A DNA stretch of 12,327 nt, taken from assembly GCA_008501655.1 (NCBI GenBank), contig QQUK01000024.1, positions 1 to 12,327 of the forward strand, given 5' to 3'. The translations under genes and the position numbers were made by a program. The notes beneath the pieces were generated by a model. That model made no database searches. It was not told the DNA's origin and saw only the letters and a list, made by a program, of their open reading frames with translations. Positions 1 to 7,696 of this stretch are shown piece after piece (within the stretch, counting starts at the first letter, position 1; every line of letters begins with the position of its first letter). This DNA comes from Calditrichota bacterium. Its GTDB lineage: Bacteria; Zixibacteria; MSB-5A5; GN15; FEB-12.

Positions 1-504
1 CGAAGGACAGTTATCACAGGCGACACCATATCCGTCGCTATCGCAATCGATTTGTAACGGATTATATACATAGCGGCAGTTGTCGGATAGTCCGCAAATA
101 TCATCAGCATCGGGATCGTTTACCGAATCATTGGGACATTCATCACATGCATCCCCGATACCGTCATTATCAGTATCTTCCTGAAACACATTCTGAATTG
201 CGGGGCAATTGTCAACATCTGCGCAGAATCCGTCAAAGTCAGCATCATCGGCAGGGTCATTCGGACAGATATCGCAGGCATCAGCATTTCCATCACCATC
301 AGAATCATTCTGGTCAGGATTATAATTGGCACAATTGTCGACATCACCGCATACTCCGTCACCATCGGAATCGTTGTAAGGGTCATTGGGGCAGGCATCG
401 CAAAGGTCACCGATACCGTCAACATCGGAATCAATCTGATTAGGATTTGACAGGCCAGGACAGTTATCGCAGTCATCATCGATTCCATCGAAGTCATCAT
501 CGGG
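1..504 (-). repeat. Thrombospondin type 3 repeat array (protein-level, degenerate in DNA)
   Basis: This part encodes at least five acidic units of the form DNCP-x-NP-x-Q-x-D-x-DxDGxGDxCD, starting at residue 381 of the protein and continuing past the window edge. The DNA echoes the repeat: several copies of 'CAATTGTC' and 'ATCGGAATC'-like words recur on the plus strand about every 60-115 bases. Paired cysteines and Asp-rich loops are as in known calcium-binding TSP3 domains. Confidence 0.85.
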
Positions 505-1644
505 GATAGACGATACATAAGCGGGATCCGGGATAAAGCGGTGGATAAAAAATCTTCCATCAAGATGAGATGAATAAACTAAAGAATCACCGGTGTGTGG
601 ATATACCCCCCAGCAATTGTCGTTGGAGAGATCGGCAATCGCGATTTCTTTCGGGCAGGTCGGGTTTGAGATATCCCAGACACGTACACCGGATGCATAG
701 TGAGAAAGAAAAAGAAAATTACCTTCAATATGAGCATTGTGTGCGAGACCGTTCGGTGCTAAAAACTCTGAAACAAGGCGGATATCATTTTGGTCTTCGA
801 CATACCAGATTTTTATAGTTTTTCCGTTCGTTTCTTCAGTGGTAACAACAAACCTGCGGTCATCGGACGGCCAGACATTATGTACATACCCTGCATTCGG
901 TACGACAATCCGGTAGATAAGGGCAGGATTAAATTTATCAGCCATATCATAAACATCCATTGTCGGGAACCCACCGGAAGCGATATAAATCGTATCACTC
1001 ATAACGTAAAAATCATGTACCGATTCGAGTGTGTTTGAAAATCCTGTCAGGTAAGATGGGGACTCCGGGTTGGCGAGGTCAAAGATATGAATTGTTTCAC
1101 TTGCCGGTGAGCCTTCAGCATAAAGATATCCGGCTATTGTATCAATGAATATATTATGGGATGAAAGTTCACCACCGGGACCAACCGGACCGACAGTAAT
1201 CACATGTACAGAGTCGGGAAGATACTGCAGATCCATGACATATAATCCCGAGTTACATTCACTGACGGAATAGGCATAATGCTGATATGTTTTTATATCC
1301 TGCCAGACACAGTCGGTTGTCAAAACAGTATCTACTATCTGCTGAGTGGTGGCGTTTACAAATACAAGGGCACCGGAAACTCCCATCATAGCATACTGAT
1401 TACCTGATGGGTCTTTCCATCCCCAACAATCAGAACCATTGTGATTTGAGAACTGGAATGATGCAAGTTCTTCAAGGATATACGGTGTTTCACCGGCTGC
1501 AGAAGTATGGGTAGAATTATCGGGAGCATGTATATCAACACCTCGTTCTTTATAATCTAAAGAAAGAGCAGAAATCTGATTTGGCAGTAAGAATAAAACG
1601 GCGAGTAAGAGTATTCCTGCGAGTTTGGGAAAAGTTTTTATCAT
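1..1644 (-). CDS. Choice-of-anchor-B family secreted beta-propeller protein with thrombospondin type 3 repeats (3' end missing)
   Basis: An open frame of 548 codons runs from an ATG at 1644 to the window edge, so the C-terminus is missing. Residues 1-26 are a signal peptide (positive N-terminus, long Leu/Ile/Val core), so the protein is exported. Residues about 55-370 match the choice-of-anchor-B/LVIVD-repeat propeller type: GSDCWGWKDPSG at 70-81, SSHNIFID at 161-168, VHDFYV at 209-214, YVHNVWPSDD at 253-262, AHNAHI at 301-306, and blades such as IHIFDLANPESP and VRVWDISNPTCP. From residue 381 on it is a cysteine- and aspartate-rich thrombospondin type 3 array (DxDxDGxxDxCDNCP), which in known proteins binds calcium. 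A cell-surface anchor or sorting domain would be expected past the edge. The start has a good ribosome site (AAGGA seven bases upstream). It lies 88 bp after the M6 protease gene on the same strand and may share its transcript. Substrate or ligand is unknown. Confidence 0.88.
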   Translation of the reverse strand, partial: MIKTFPKLAGILLLAVLFLLPNQISALSLDYKERGVDIHAPDNSTHTSAAGETPYILEELASFQFSNHNGSDCWGWKDPSGNQYAMMGVSGALVFVNATTQQIVDTVLTTDCVWQDIKTYQHYAYSVSECNSGLYVMDLQYLPDSVHVITVGPVGPGGELSSHNIFIDTIAGYLYAEGSPASETIHIFDLANPESPSYLTGFSNTLESVHDFYVMSDTIYIASGGFPTMDVYDMADKFNPALIYRIVVPNAGYVHNVWPSDDRRFVVTTEETNGKTIKIWYVEDQNDIRLVSEFLAPNGLAHNAHIEGNFLFLSHYASGVRVWDISNPTCPKEIAIADLSNDNCWGVYPHTGDSLVYSSHLDGRFFIHRFIPDPAYVSSIPDDDFDGIDDDCDNCPGLSNPNQIDSDVDGIGDLCDACPNDPYNDSDGDGVCGDVDNCANYNPDQNDSDGDGNADACDICPNDPADDADFDGFCADVDNCPAIQNVFQEDTDNDGIGDACDECPNDSVNDPDADDICGLSDNCRYVYNPLQIDCDSDGYGVACDNCPS

Positions 1645-1732
1645 ATAAAATCCTTATTGTAGATTAGTCGGGTCAAAATACTCTATATTGTATATATAAA
1701 ATCACCTAATCCATCTGGTTACTTGTTTTACT

Positions 1733-3487
1733 TTATGGACAAATCAATGGAGCCGGTCCGGCTGGTGAGGCAAAAGAATACTCCACCAGATATACTAAAT
1801 CAGCAATTGTCAAATCATTGGAGGCATCAACATCAGCTTCCTCAAAGCAGACCGGATCGGGTCCTTTGGGGACAGCAAAGGAATATTCAACAAAGTAAAC
1901 TATATCAGCAATTGTGATCTCATCATTTAAATCATTATCAACATTACCCCGCATAGTCAAACAGCAGCCTGGCGGAAGTCCTACAGCAAAATCAGCAGTC
2001 ATGCCGGCAGCATCACATGCTATCGAAGTAACAGCAATCTGTACATTTGTAGAGTCACCATCATTGGTGTTGCTGTTCGGGGCTGTAATTATCCCAAAAG
2101 TTTTATCAATCCAGACATTAGCGGCAGAATTATTCTCGATATTGTTTGCTTCTTCTAAATCTACTCTGCGGTGAGTTTCAGTCCAGGCACCGGTGACAGT
2201 TTCGTCGATATGCCAGATAGCAACACCACAACCGGGCAGGAACTGGTCAAAATTTGTTTTACCGCGGTATTCCACAAGGAAATATTCCGGCCCTACGGTT
2301 CCTTCGTTCCAGAGACGGTAGGAGACCGGTGAGGTCGATGCATCTGGGAGGAGGACATCGGTTGTATCAGCTAAAATATTAATCGGGTTTGTCCAACCGA
2401 GCTGAGCTTTACTCCAGGCTGAGAAATGAACGGGACATTTACCGCCGCCGCCCCAGGAACCGCCGGACATTACTCCCCAGCTTCCGATACCATAAGTACC
2501 GTACAAGTCAGGAAGACCTAAGGCATGACCGAACTCATGGACAAAAACACCGATACGGGCGATTTCTGTTCCGGAATGAAGCTCCGGTTCCATTGTGTAT
2601 GCATCAATTGTGACGCCGTCGGTAACAACCGGAGCAAGACCGGCTGCTGAGAGCCACCATTTATGTGACCAGGGGAAGTCTGAAGCTCCAGTTTCAGCAC
2701 CGGGTCCTGCATGAACTATAAAGAGTCCTTCAACTTCACCATCACCATCATTATCATATTTTGAAAAATCTATATCGCGGGCAACGGATGCCCAGACGAT
2801 TGCTTCTCTGGCAAGTTGTGCTGCAGCCACCCAGTTGTTACCGTCATTGTATGCATAAAACAGGTAGTCTGAATCGGCGGTGTACCACGGAGTAACATCG
2901 CTGGTAATCCCAAATTGTCCGTAGGAACATTCCTGATAAAAATCATTCGCGGAACCGTAAATATCATAGCCGGGTTCATTCATTAAAGCATCAAACTGTG
3001 CAGAATCTTTAATTGCCGGATAGTCATAATACTGTATCAGAATTACAAGGACATTATTGTTTGCTTCTATTGCTTTTTGAAGAGCTGAGTTTTTAAGAAG
3101 TTCCGGCTGCATTTTCGGGTCGGGATAAACTCTGAATCTGTTTTCAGCACTAAGAGATTGTGGAATCGTCTGTAAAAATGAGATAAGTTCAGCAGTTCGA
3201 TTTTTCTCGGTTGTGACTTTATATTCAGATGCAGTCAATTGTCCCTGACTGTCTAACTGAGCGTAATAATACCAGCCGTCTGTCTGTTTGGTAACGGTAT
3301 AACCATCAAGGGTTATATATCTGCCGTTTCGTTCATCACCTACCGGTTTGAGGGAAATGACTTCACCGTTAGGCTGTGTGATGGTAAATTCAAAATTTGG
3401 ATCTGCCGGAACTGAAAATCCGGATTGTACAGATAAGATTGCCAAAAGTAACGCAATCAGGATTACTTTGCTCAATGATTTTTTCAT
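1733..3487 (-). CDS. M6 family metalloprotease (immune-inhibitor-A-like), secreted, with dockerin-like C-terminal repeats
   Basis: This 584-residue protein is an exported zinc endopeptidase. Residues 1-25 form a signal peptide. Residues about 28-115 resemble the propeptide region of M6 enzymes (QPNGEVISLKPVGDERNGRY, DGYTV, DGWYYYA). The catalytic core carries HEFGHALGLPD at 317-327, with zinc ligands H317 and H321, the general base E318 and a likely third ligand D327. A Met-turn-like WGVMSGG follows at 337-343. An Asp-rich loop DNDGDGEVEG at 245-254 may bind calcium. Residues 514-584 hold two dockerin-type EF-hand-like units (GNVDNDLNDEITIADIVYFV and ADVDASNDLTIADLVYLV). Such tails occur on many secreted proteins of Zixibacteria-type genomes, where their partner is not known. 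A strong promoter lies about 75 bases upstream. The ribosome site (GGAC) is weak. The substrate cannot be told from sequence. Confidence 0.92.
   Translation of the reverse strand: MKKSLSKVILIALLLAILSVQSGFSVPADPNFEFTITQPNGEVISLKPVGDERNGRYITLDGYTVTKQTDGWYYYAQLDSQGQLTASEYKVTTEKNRTAELISFLQTIPQSLSAENRFRVYPDPKMQPELLKNSALQKAIEANNNVLVILIQYYDYPAIKDSAQFDALMNEPGYDIYGSANDFYQECSYGQFGITSDVTPWYTADSDYLFYAYNDGNNWVAAAQLAREAIVWASVARDIDFSKYDNDGDGEVEGLFIVHAGPGAETGASDFPWSHKWWLSAAGLAPVVTDGVTIDAYTMEPELHSGTEIARIGVFVHEFGHALGLPDLYGTYGIGSWGVMSGGSWGGGGKCPVHFSAWSKAQLGWTNPINILADTTDVLLPDASTSPVSYRLWNEGTVGPEYFLVEYRGKTNFDQFLPGCGVAIWHIDETVTGAWTETHRRVDLEEANNIENNSAANVWIDKTFGIITAPNSNTNDGDSTNVQIAVTSIACDAAGMTADFAVGLPPGCCLTMRGNVDNDLNDEITIADIVYFVEYSFAVPKGPDPVCFEEADVDASNDLTIADLVYLVEYSFASPAGPAPLICP
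1736..1948 (-). repeat. Two dockerin type I-like units at the C-terminus of the M6 protease
   Basis: Two related units of about 35 residues (514-548 and 550-584) share the pattern D-x-D-x-x-[ND]-[DE]-[IL]-T-IAD-[IL]-VY-[FL]-VEYSFA-x-P-x-GP-x-P. The DNA shows it too: 'ATATCAGCAATTGTGA' near 1902 and 'AAATCAGCAATTGTCA' near 1797. Asp/Asn at the F-hand positions suggest calcium binding. No cohesin partner is visible in the window. Confidence 0.75.
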
Positions 3488-3568
3488 GATTGTCCTACGA
3501 TATCGAAGTTTTCTCTTTGGTGCCGAAAGTATCGCTGTACGGCTTTGTCAGGCGGTATGTATGATTGT

Positions 3569-3596
3569 AATATAGAGTAGAATCGTTTTTTGTCAA
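3569..3596 (-). promoter_or_regulatory. Sigma-70-type promoter for the M6 protease gene
   Basis: On the minus strand a perfect -35 box TTGACA (3596-3591) is followed after 16 bases by TATATT (3574-3569), one mismatch from TATAAT. Transcription would start near 3562 and give a leader of about 75 nt before the ATG at 3487. The promoter lies just past the stop codon of the DUF2339 gene, so the two secreted-protein genes can be transcribed separately from the chaperone operon. Confidence 0.6.
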
Positions 3597-3615
3597 CTTA
3601 AAGTTATCTATGGAT

Positions 3616-5805
3616 TTATGACTGAATATCTGTCTGGTTTGGGGAAGACCCGGTGTCGTCTGAATCTTTCCAAAGTGATTTAAAGTAATAACTTAAGAGT
3701 AAAAATACACCGCCGAATCCAAGGAACAGGAGGATCCGCCAGATAGTTTCAAGATTACTTAAGTCGACCAAAAAGAGTTTTGCGACTACGACCATAAGTG
3801 TTATCAATGCAGCTTTTCTCAAACTAACTTTGTTCAGTCTTAATCCGGCTATGAGTAATATGGCAGCATATAAACCCCAGGCAATCGTGACAATGCCCTG
3901 ACCATTTTCTGAAGATTGAAATTCTCTGAGGAAAATAGATAAAATTATAATATGCGCCCAAATGTAATAGATAGTTTTTTCTGATTGTGAACGGATAAGT
4001 CTGGCTGCATACAACAACGCAGCAAGAAAGAGTACATCGATACCGGTTGTTAGATTAAAAATGGGACGAACTCCTAAATCTGTCGGGAAAAGAGATATTT
4101 CTAACAGCATGAGCCTATTAATCATCAGAAGTGATAATGCTCCAAGATATACCTGAGCGTAAGTTGTCAGAACCTTGTCATGTAAATATCTCTGAGTAAG
4201 ATGCATCCCGAGCATTACCGCGGTTAAGAGGAAAAACAGTAAGTTCCCGTTAAACTGCTGGTCAAAAAGAGCAGTCAGTAAAAGTATCCCGGCCGGGAAA
4301 AATATTCTTTTTACAAGATTGATTTTTGAAACATAAAAAGCTGCGAACATCAGACCGATTACCCATAAATCGGTCATATTCTCAAGATTAAAAAATCTGT
4401 CCGGTCTGTTAAAGTCCCATCCGATTCTGATTGCTGTTCCAAAAAAGAGGATTGCATATAAGATATAACTGCTTCGTAAGAATTTGCTGTCATTGAATTT
4501 GTTCCCGATATAAAACAGTACAAAAGCCTCTGTTCCTAAAACCGCCATCAAAGTTTTTCCTTCAAATAAGAGGAAAAATGATACAGTCAAAAAGAGTATT
4601 CCGACCAGCAGTTTTATTAATTGAACTGTTTTCAGGTTTGCCCATTTTTTCAATTGATATGCTGTAAACCAGTAGAACATCGCGGTTGCCATCGCAATCC
4701 ATCCCCATGTTTTCTGGGGCATATAATTTTCAGTCCAGAGGAGTGTCGAGGCTGTATATACAATTACCGGTGTAGTGACAAAAAGGATATAGGCATGTTT
4801 TGCGGCACTTTGTTCAAATTGTTCTGATACTAATTTTTTCAGATAGGTAAACTGAATATATTTATATTTTTGCGGGTTGATTTGTGCAAAAACTTCCCGG
4901 AGGAGAGGGATGATCGCGAAGGCAAGCCAGCAGAGGACTAAAGCAAGCTGTACCGACCAACGTTCGGAGTCGGTATGAGCATTCTGATTTTCAACAATAT
5001 CTAAACCGCCTAATAGCACAATGAAGACACCAATGATATAGGTTGTCCATAACAGTCCCCGCCAGCTTTTGAAAAAATAAATAACGGAGGTACCGGCAAT
5101 AACAACCGACATATACATCATTAAACCGGGGATGTCACCTTCACCTGTATAAAGTAAAAACGGTGTTGCCATTGCACCAAGAACGCCAATGAGTGAAAGA
5201 ATCTGTTCATTCTGTTTTATCGAAAGAGAGATTGCATACAACGTAACCGCAAGCATAAAGAAAAATGCAGTCTGGTGTGAGACTAAAGAAAACATTTGAA
5301 ATGCTGCGAATCCTGAGATATAAAAAACAGCGATTCCGCCGCCGAACAGAACCAGGCTGAAATGCCGCTTTTTTAAATACGTCTTAAAAGCCAGGAATTG
5401 CAGAATACAGCCAAAGACAATTCCCATTCCGATTCTCAGTTTTGGTACTAACCAACCCTGATCAATCGAATATTTAAAGAAAAAGAGAACAGCAAAAATC
5501 ACCAGGCCGATACCGATTTTATTCAGCCAGTACTCACCCGATTTCATATGCTCAGGGAACTCAAAAGTTTTTTGTCTTGGAATCGGTTTCGTTTGAACTC
5601 TGGAAATTTGTTGTGGCTGTGAATCCTGTGTCTGTTTTGGCTGGATTGTTGAAGGAGGAGGTGGGGGTGGTGGTTGAGATTTTGTTGTCTGAATGTTAGG
5701 AGATAAATCCGATGAATTAGTTTGGAGAAGCTGCTTTATTTCAGCAAGTTCCGATTCCAATGATCTGATCCGGGATTCAATCTCTTTACGTTTTTGTTCA
5801 TCCAT
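3616..5805 (-). CDS. DUF2339 domain-containing polytopic membrane protein
   Basis: This 729-residue integral membrane protein matches the DUF2339 (predicted membrane protein) type in length and layout. Residues 3-29 form a charged coiled coil (EIESRIRSLESELAEIKQLL). Residues 30-85 are a flexible linker rich in Pro and Gln, including seven consecutive prolines at 45-51. From residue 96 on there are roughly 20 closely spaced hydrophobic segments, starting with the family-typical YWLNKIGIGLVIFAVLFFFKYS at 92-113. The C-terminal 20 residues are hydrophilic. The family has no established function. It is often suspected of a role in envelope or polymer export, but nothing here shows that. The start has GAGGA about 12 bases upstream, a rather long spacing. 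It is the last gene before an independent promoter and may be the distal member of the operon read from 9418, with a 98-bp gap before it. Confidence 0.85.
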   Translation of the reverse strand: MDEQKRKEIESRIRSLESELAEIKQLLQTNSSDLSPNIQTTKSQPPPPPPPSTIQPKQTQDSQPQQISRVQTKPIPRQKTFEFPEHMKSGEYWLNKIGIGLVIFAVLFFFKYSIDQGWLVPKLRIGMGIVFGCILQFLAFKTYLKKRHFSLVLFGGGIAVFYISGFAAFQMFSLVSHQTAFFFMLAVTLYAISLSIKQNEQILSLIGVLGAMATPFLLYTGEGDIPGLMMYMSVVIAGTSVIYFFKSWRGLLWTTYIIGVFIVLLGGLDIVENQNAHTDSERWSVQLALVLCWLAFAIIPLLREVFAQINPQKYKYIQFTYLKKLVSEQFEQSAAKHAYILFVTTPVIVYTASTLLWTENYMPQKTWGWIAMATAMFYWFTAYQLKKWANLKTVQLIKLLVGILFLTVSFFLLFEGKTLMAVLGTEAFVLFYIGNKFNDSKFLRSSYILYAILFFGTAIRIGWDFNRPDRFFNLENMTDLWVIGLMFAAFYVSKINLVKRIFFPAGILLLTALFDQQFNGNLLFFLLTAVMLGMHLTQRYLHDKVLTTYAQVYLGALSLLMINRLMLLEISLFPTDLGVRPIFNLTTGIDVLFLAALLYAARLIRSQSEKTIYYIWAHIIILSIFLREFQSSENGQGIVTIAWGLYAAILLIAGLRLNKVSLRKAALITLMVVVAKLFLVDLSNLETIWRILLFLGFGGVFLLLSYYFKSLWKDSDDTGSSPNQTDIQS

Positions 5806-5903
5806 GAATAGATTATTTCCTCATCCTATGATAAAAAACATACCTTTGCATGATATGTAATACAAGTTTTATTTTAGGGTGAAAAAAGAGTGATTGACCG
5901 GTA

Positions 5904-6098
5904 TCAGGAATCAAACAGCGTTGGCTGATAAGTTGCCCAACTTTTTTTATCTATCTGATAATGGAATTTATATTGGCAATTGCCGTCATTGCAGGTTTTT
6001 GGGCGTTTTTTGGAAAGGTAATCGAATGGTTTCCCGCATACTTCACAGGTTGTGGTTCGCCAGTTGAGTTTAGGCAGAGTTGTTTTTTTATCGGTCAT
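5904..6098 (-). CDS. Small four-cysteine zinc-finger-like protein, function unknown
   Basis: This is a 64-residue hydrophilic protein. C18-x2-C21 (CEVCGKPFDY) and C36-x4-C41 (CNDGNCQYKFHY) give a likely four-cysteine zinc site of treble-clef or ribbon type, with basic residues between the pairs (SKKRPK). It has no signal peptide or membrane segment, so it should be cytoplasmic. The C-terminus is Tyr-QPTLF-Asp-Ser, which fits the QxxLF pattern of sliding-clamp-binding peptides. That is a resemblance only. It lies 45 bp after the S4 gene and 98 bp before DUF2339. No Shine-Dalgarno sequence precedes the ATG. Instead a promoter-like TATATT ends six bases before it, so a leaderless transcript is possible. 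I do not recognise a named family. The coding call rests on the orderly Cys pattern and the clean fit between neighbours. Confidence 0.65.
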   Translation of the reverse strand: MTDKKTTLPKLNWRTTTCEVCGKPFDYLSKKRPKTCNDGNCQYKFHYQIDKKSWATYQPTLFDS

Positions 6099-6104
6099 GG
6101 GTGG

Positions 6105-6132
6105 AATATATACGATATTAAGTGAATTACAA
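6105..6132 (-). promoter_or_regulatory. Candidate internal promoter giving a leaderless mRNA for the small zinc protein
   Basis: On the minus strand TTGTAA (6132-6127), 16 bases, then TATATT (6110-6105). The ATG at 6098 begins six bases after the -10 box, so a start at the usual distance would fall on or next to the start codon. The gene has no ribosome site (the bases before ATG are CCACCC), which fits leaderless translation. Position and spacing are seen directly; activity is inferred. Confidence 0.35.
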
Positions 6133-6143
6133 TCTAAAATTTA

Positions 6144-6386
6144 TTAATCCAACTCTTTAATATACAAATCCCGTTTTTCTTTCGGCACGGAACTGATCGG
6201 GAGCTGAAGGACTTCGACGGTTTTGGGATGGGTTCCTTTGATTTTTATAATATCATTGACCTTGACCTGATAGGCTGGTTTGACCTTTGTATCATTCACA
6301 TGAATCAATCCGTTCTGCCCAAGCTCTTTGGCAATCGTGCGTCGTTTGATTACGCCGACGCTTGAGAGAAAATCATCAATACGCAT
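6144..6386 (-). CDS. S4 domain RNA-binding protein, RqcP (YabO)-like
   Basis: This 80-residue protein is essentially one S4 RNA-binding domain. MRIDDFLSSVGVIKRRTIAKEL at the N-terminus closely follows the RqcP/YabO pattern (MRLDxFL...IKRRTxAKE), with the second part GLIHVNDTKVKPAYQVKVNDIIKI at 26-49 forming the usual S4 beta-turn. RqcP stabilises the P-site tRNA on obstructed 50S subunits during alanine tailing in ribosome quality control. Hsp15 is the alternative relative, but the IKRRT stretch favours RqcP. The 20-residue tail (LPISSVPKEKRDLYIKELD) is beyond the minimal domain. The ATG overlaps the stop of the SurA-like gene by one base (TAATG), which implies translational coupling and co-expression with periplasmic folding factors. 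Confidence 0.82.
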   Translation of the reverse strand: MRIDDFLSSVGVIKRRTIAKELGQNGLIHVNDTKVKPAYQVKVNDIIKIKGTHPKTVEVLQLPISSVPKEKRDLYIKELD

Positions 6387-7687
6387 TATAAATCTATCTG
6401 ATAGCTGATATATGTTTTTTGTTTTAATTCTTCAATCCACTTGTCAACGATCTGTCCCGTTTTATCCTGTCGGGCAAGTTCTTTAAGCTGATCGAAATCT
6501 GATTCAAGAGTATATTTACGGCCTTCCTGATATTCCAGAAGTTTTAGAATATGCAGACCAAATCTTGATTCGATAGGACCGCGGATTTCACCGGCTTCAT
6601 TCCATCCGGTAACGGCATCAACAAATTCCGGAGGCATCTGTTCGGCGGCGAACCATCCGAGTTCCCCTCCCTGTGCCCTTGTCTCATTATCATCGGAGTA
6701 TGTTTTTGCTATCAGAGCAAAATCGGCACCATTCCAGCATTCTTTGACTAATGAATCAGCAAGCTGTTTTGTGGCAAGGGAATCTTCTTTTGATGGGGCT
6801 GTATCAAGAAGGATATGACGAAGTTTATATCTATCCCCTTTGATATCTTCACATTTAATAATATGAACGCCGAACTGAGTCTGAACAGCACCGGAGATAT
6901 CTCCGATATTTAAATTAAAAGCAGCCCGGGCAAATTCCGGTACGACATCATCTTTTGATAAATAGCCAAGTTCTCCGCCGTTTTCTTTGGCACCTTCAAT
7001 TGAATATGCTTTCGAAAGTTCCGCAAAATCAGCACCTTCTAAAACCTGCTTTCTCAGCTGTTGGGCAAGAGTCTGAACTGAGTCGACTACTTTTTGGGAT
7101 GCTTTGTATGTTAAAAGGATATGGGCAAGTTTAACACCTTCCGGCTGACTGGGAATTGAATCAGCAAACTTATCATAAAATTCTTCAACTTCGTGTTTCG
7201 AAACTGAGATTGAATAAAGTTTTTTATTAATAAACCGTTGTTTTAAAAGCTGATTCTCAACATCCATCCGGTATTTCTTTTTTAACTCGCGAACGGTCAG
7301 ACCTTCCGATGCTAAGGCATTGAGAAATTCATCATAAGTCGGATAATTTTGTGCAATTCGGGTAACCTGGTCATCAAGCATCTGTTCGATCTCTTCATCA
7401 CGGATACTGATTGTTGTATCATCTTTTGCAGCTAAGAGAAACAGACGGTCTGAAACCATTTGATCCAAAATATCCTGCTGGAATTTTTTCATTTCAGCTT
7501 CGCTTTTTGGCTGCTGACCGGTCTGGAACGCTATCAACTGTATCTGATTGGCAAGTTCCGAAACAAGGATTACTTCGTCACCGACAACAGCAACAATCTT
7601 ATCAACGACTTCCCGTTCTGCTTTGACATCCGATGTCTGTACTCCAAGCAGAAGTAAAAAAAGAACATAAATATATTTCAATCTCAT
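6386..7687 (-). CDS. SurA-like periplasmic peptidyl-prolyl cis-trans isomerase with two parvulin domains
   Basis: This 433-residue protein is built like SurA: a signal peptide (1-23), an N-terminal chaperone domain (about 24-160, opening VVDKIVAVVGDEVILVSELANQ) and two parvulin domains at about 184-281 and 286-386. Both rotamase domains keep the core motifs: AHILL and RHILL with the first catalytic His, GGELGY and GGELGW, and FGVHIIK and FGLHILK with the second His. A helical C-terminal segment (about 397-426) would pack on the N-domain as in SurA. In proteobacteria SurA escorts outer membrane proteins through the periplasm, and the same job is inferred here. The start has AAAGGA six bases upstream, overlapping the stop of the preceding parvulin gene (9-bp gap), so it is clearly in one operon with it. 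Its 3' end overlaps the S4 gene. Confidence 0.93.
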   Translation of the reverse strand: MRLKYIYVLFLLLLGVQTSDVKAEREVVDKIVAVVGDEVILVSELANQIQLIAFQTGQQPKSEAEMKKFQQDILDQMVSDRLFLLAAKDDTTISIRDEEIEQMLDDQVTRIAQNYPTYDEFLNALASEGLTVRELKKKYRMDVENQLLKQRFINKKLYSISVSKHEVEEFYDKFADSIPSQPEGVKLAHILLTYKASQKVVDSVQTLAQQLRKQVLEGADFAELSKAYSIEGAKENGGELGYLSKDDVVPEFARAAFNLNIGDISGAVQTQFGVHIIKCEDIKGDRYKLRHILLDTAPSKEDSLATKQLADSLVKECWNGADFALIAKTYSDDNETRAQGGELGWFAAEQMPPEFVDAVTGWNEAGEIRGPIESRFGLHILKLLEYQEGRKYTLESDFDQLKELARQDKTGQIVDKWIEELKQKTYISYQIDL

Positions 7688-7696
7688 AAAATCCTT

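Noticed and set aside
120..563. A methionine-rich minus-strand frame and, on the other strand, a histidine-rich frame at 147-443
   Set aside because: Both are alternate-frame readings of the Asp-rich thrombospondin type 3 repeats of the 1644-1 gene. Their odd composition comes from the repeated GAT/GAC codons.
1645..1732. AT-rich stretch with TATACAAT-like words before the propeller gene
   Set aside because: No -35 box stands at a usable distance, and AT-rich DNA gives such -10-like words by chance. Read-through from the M6 gene is equally likely.
3597..3615. AACTTTAAGTT palindrome after the DUF2339 stop as a terminator
   Set aside because: The arms are only five AT-rich pairs with no following T-run, so it cannot be supported as a terminator.
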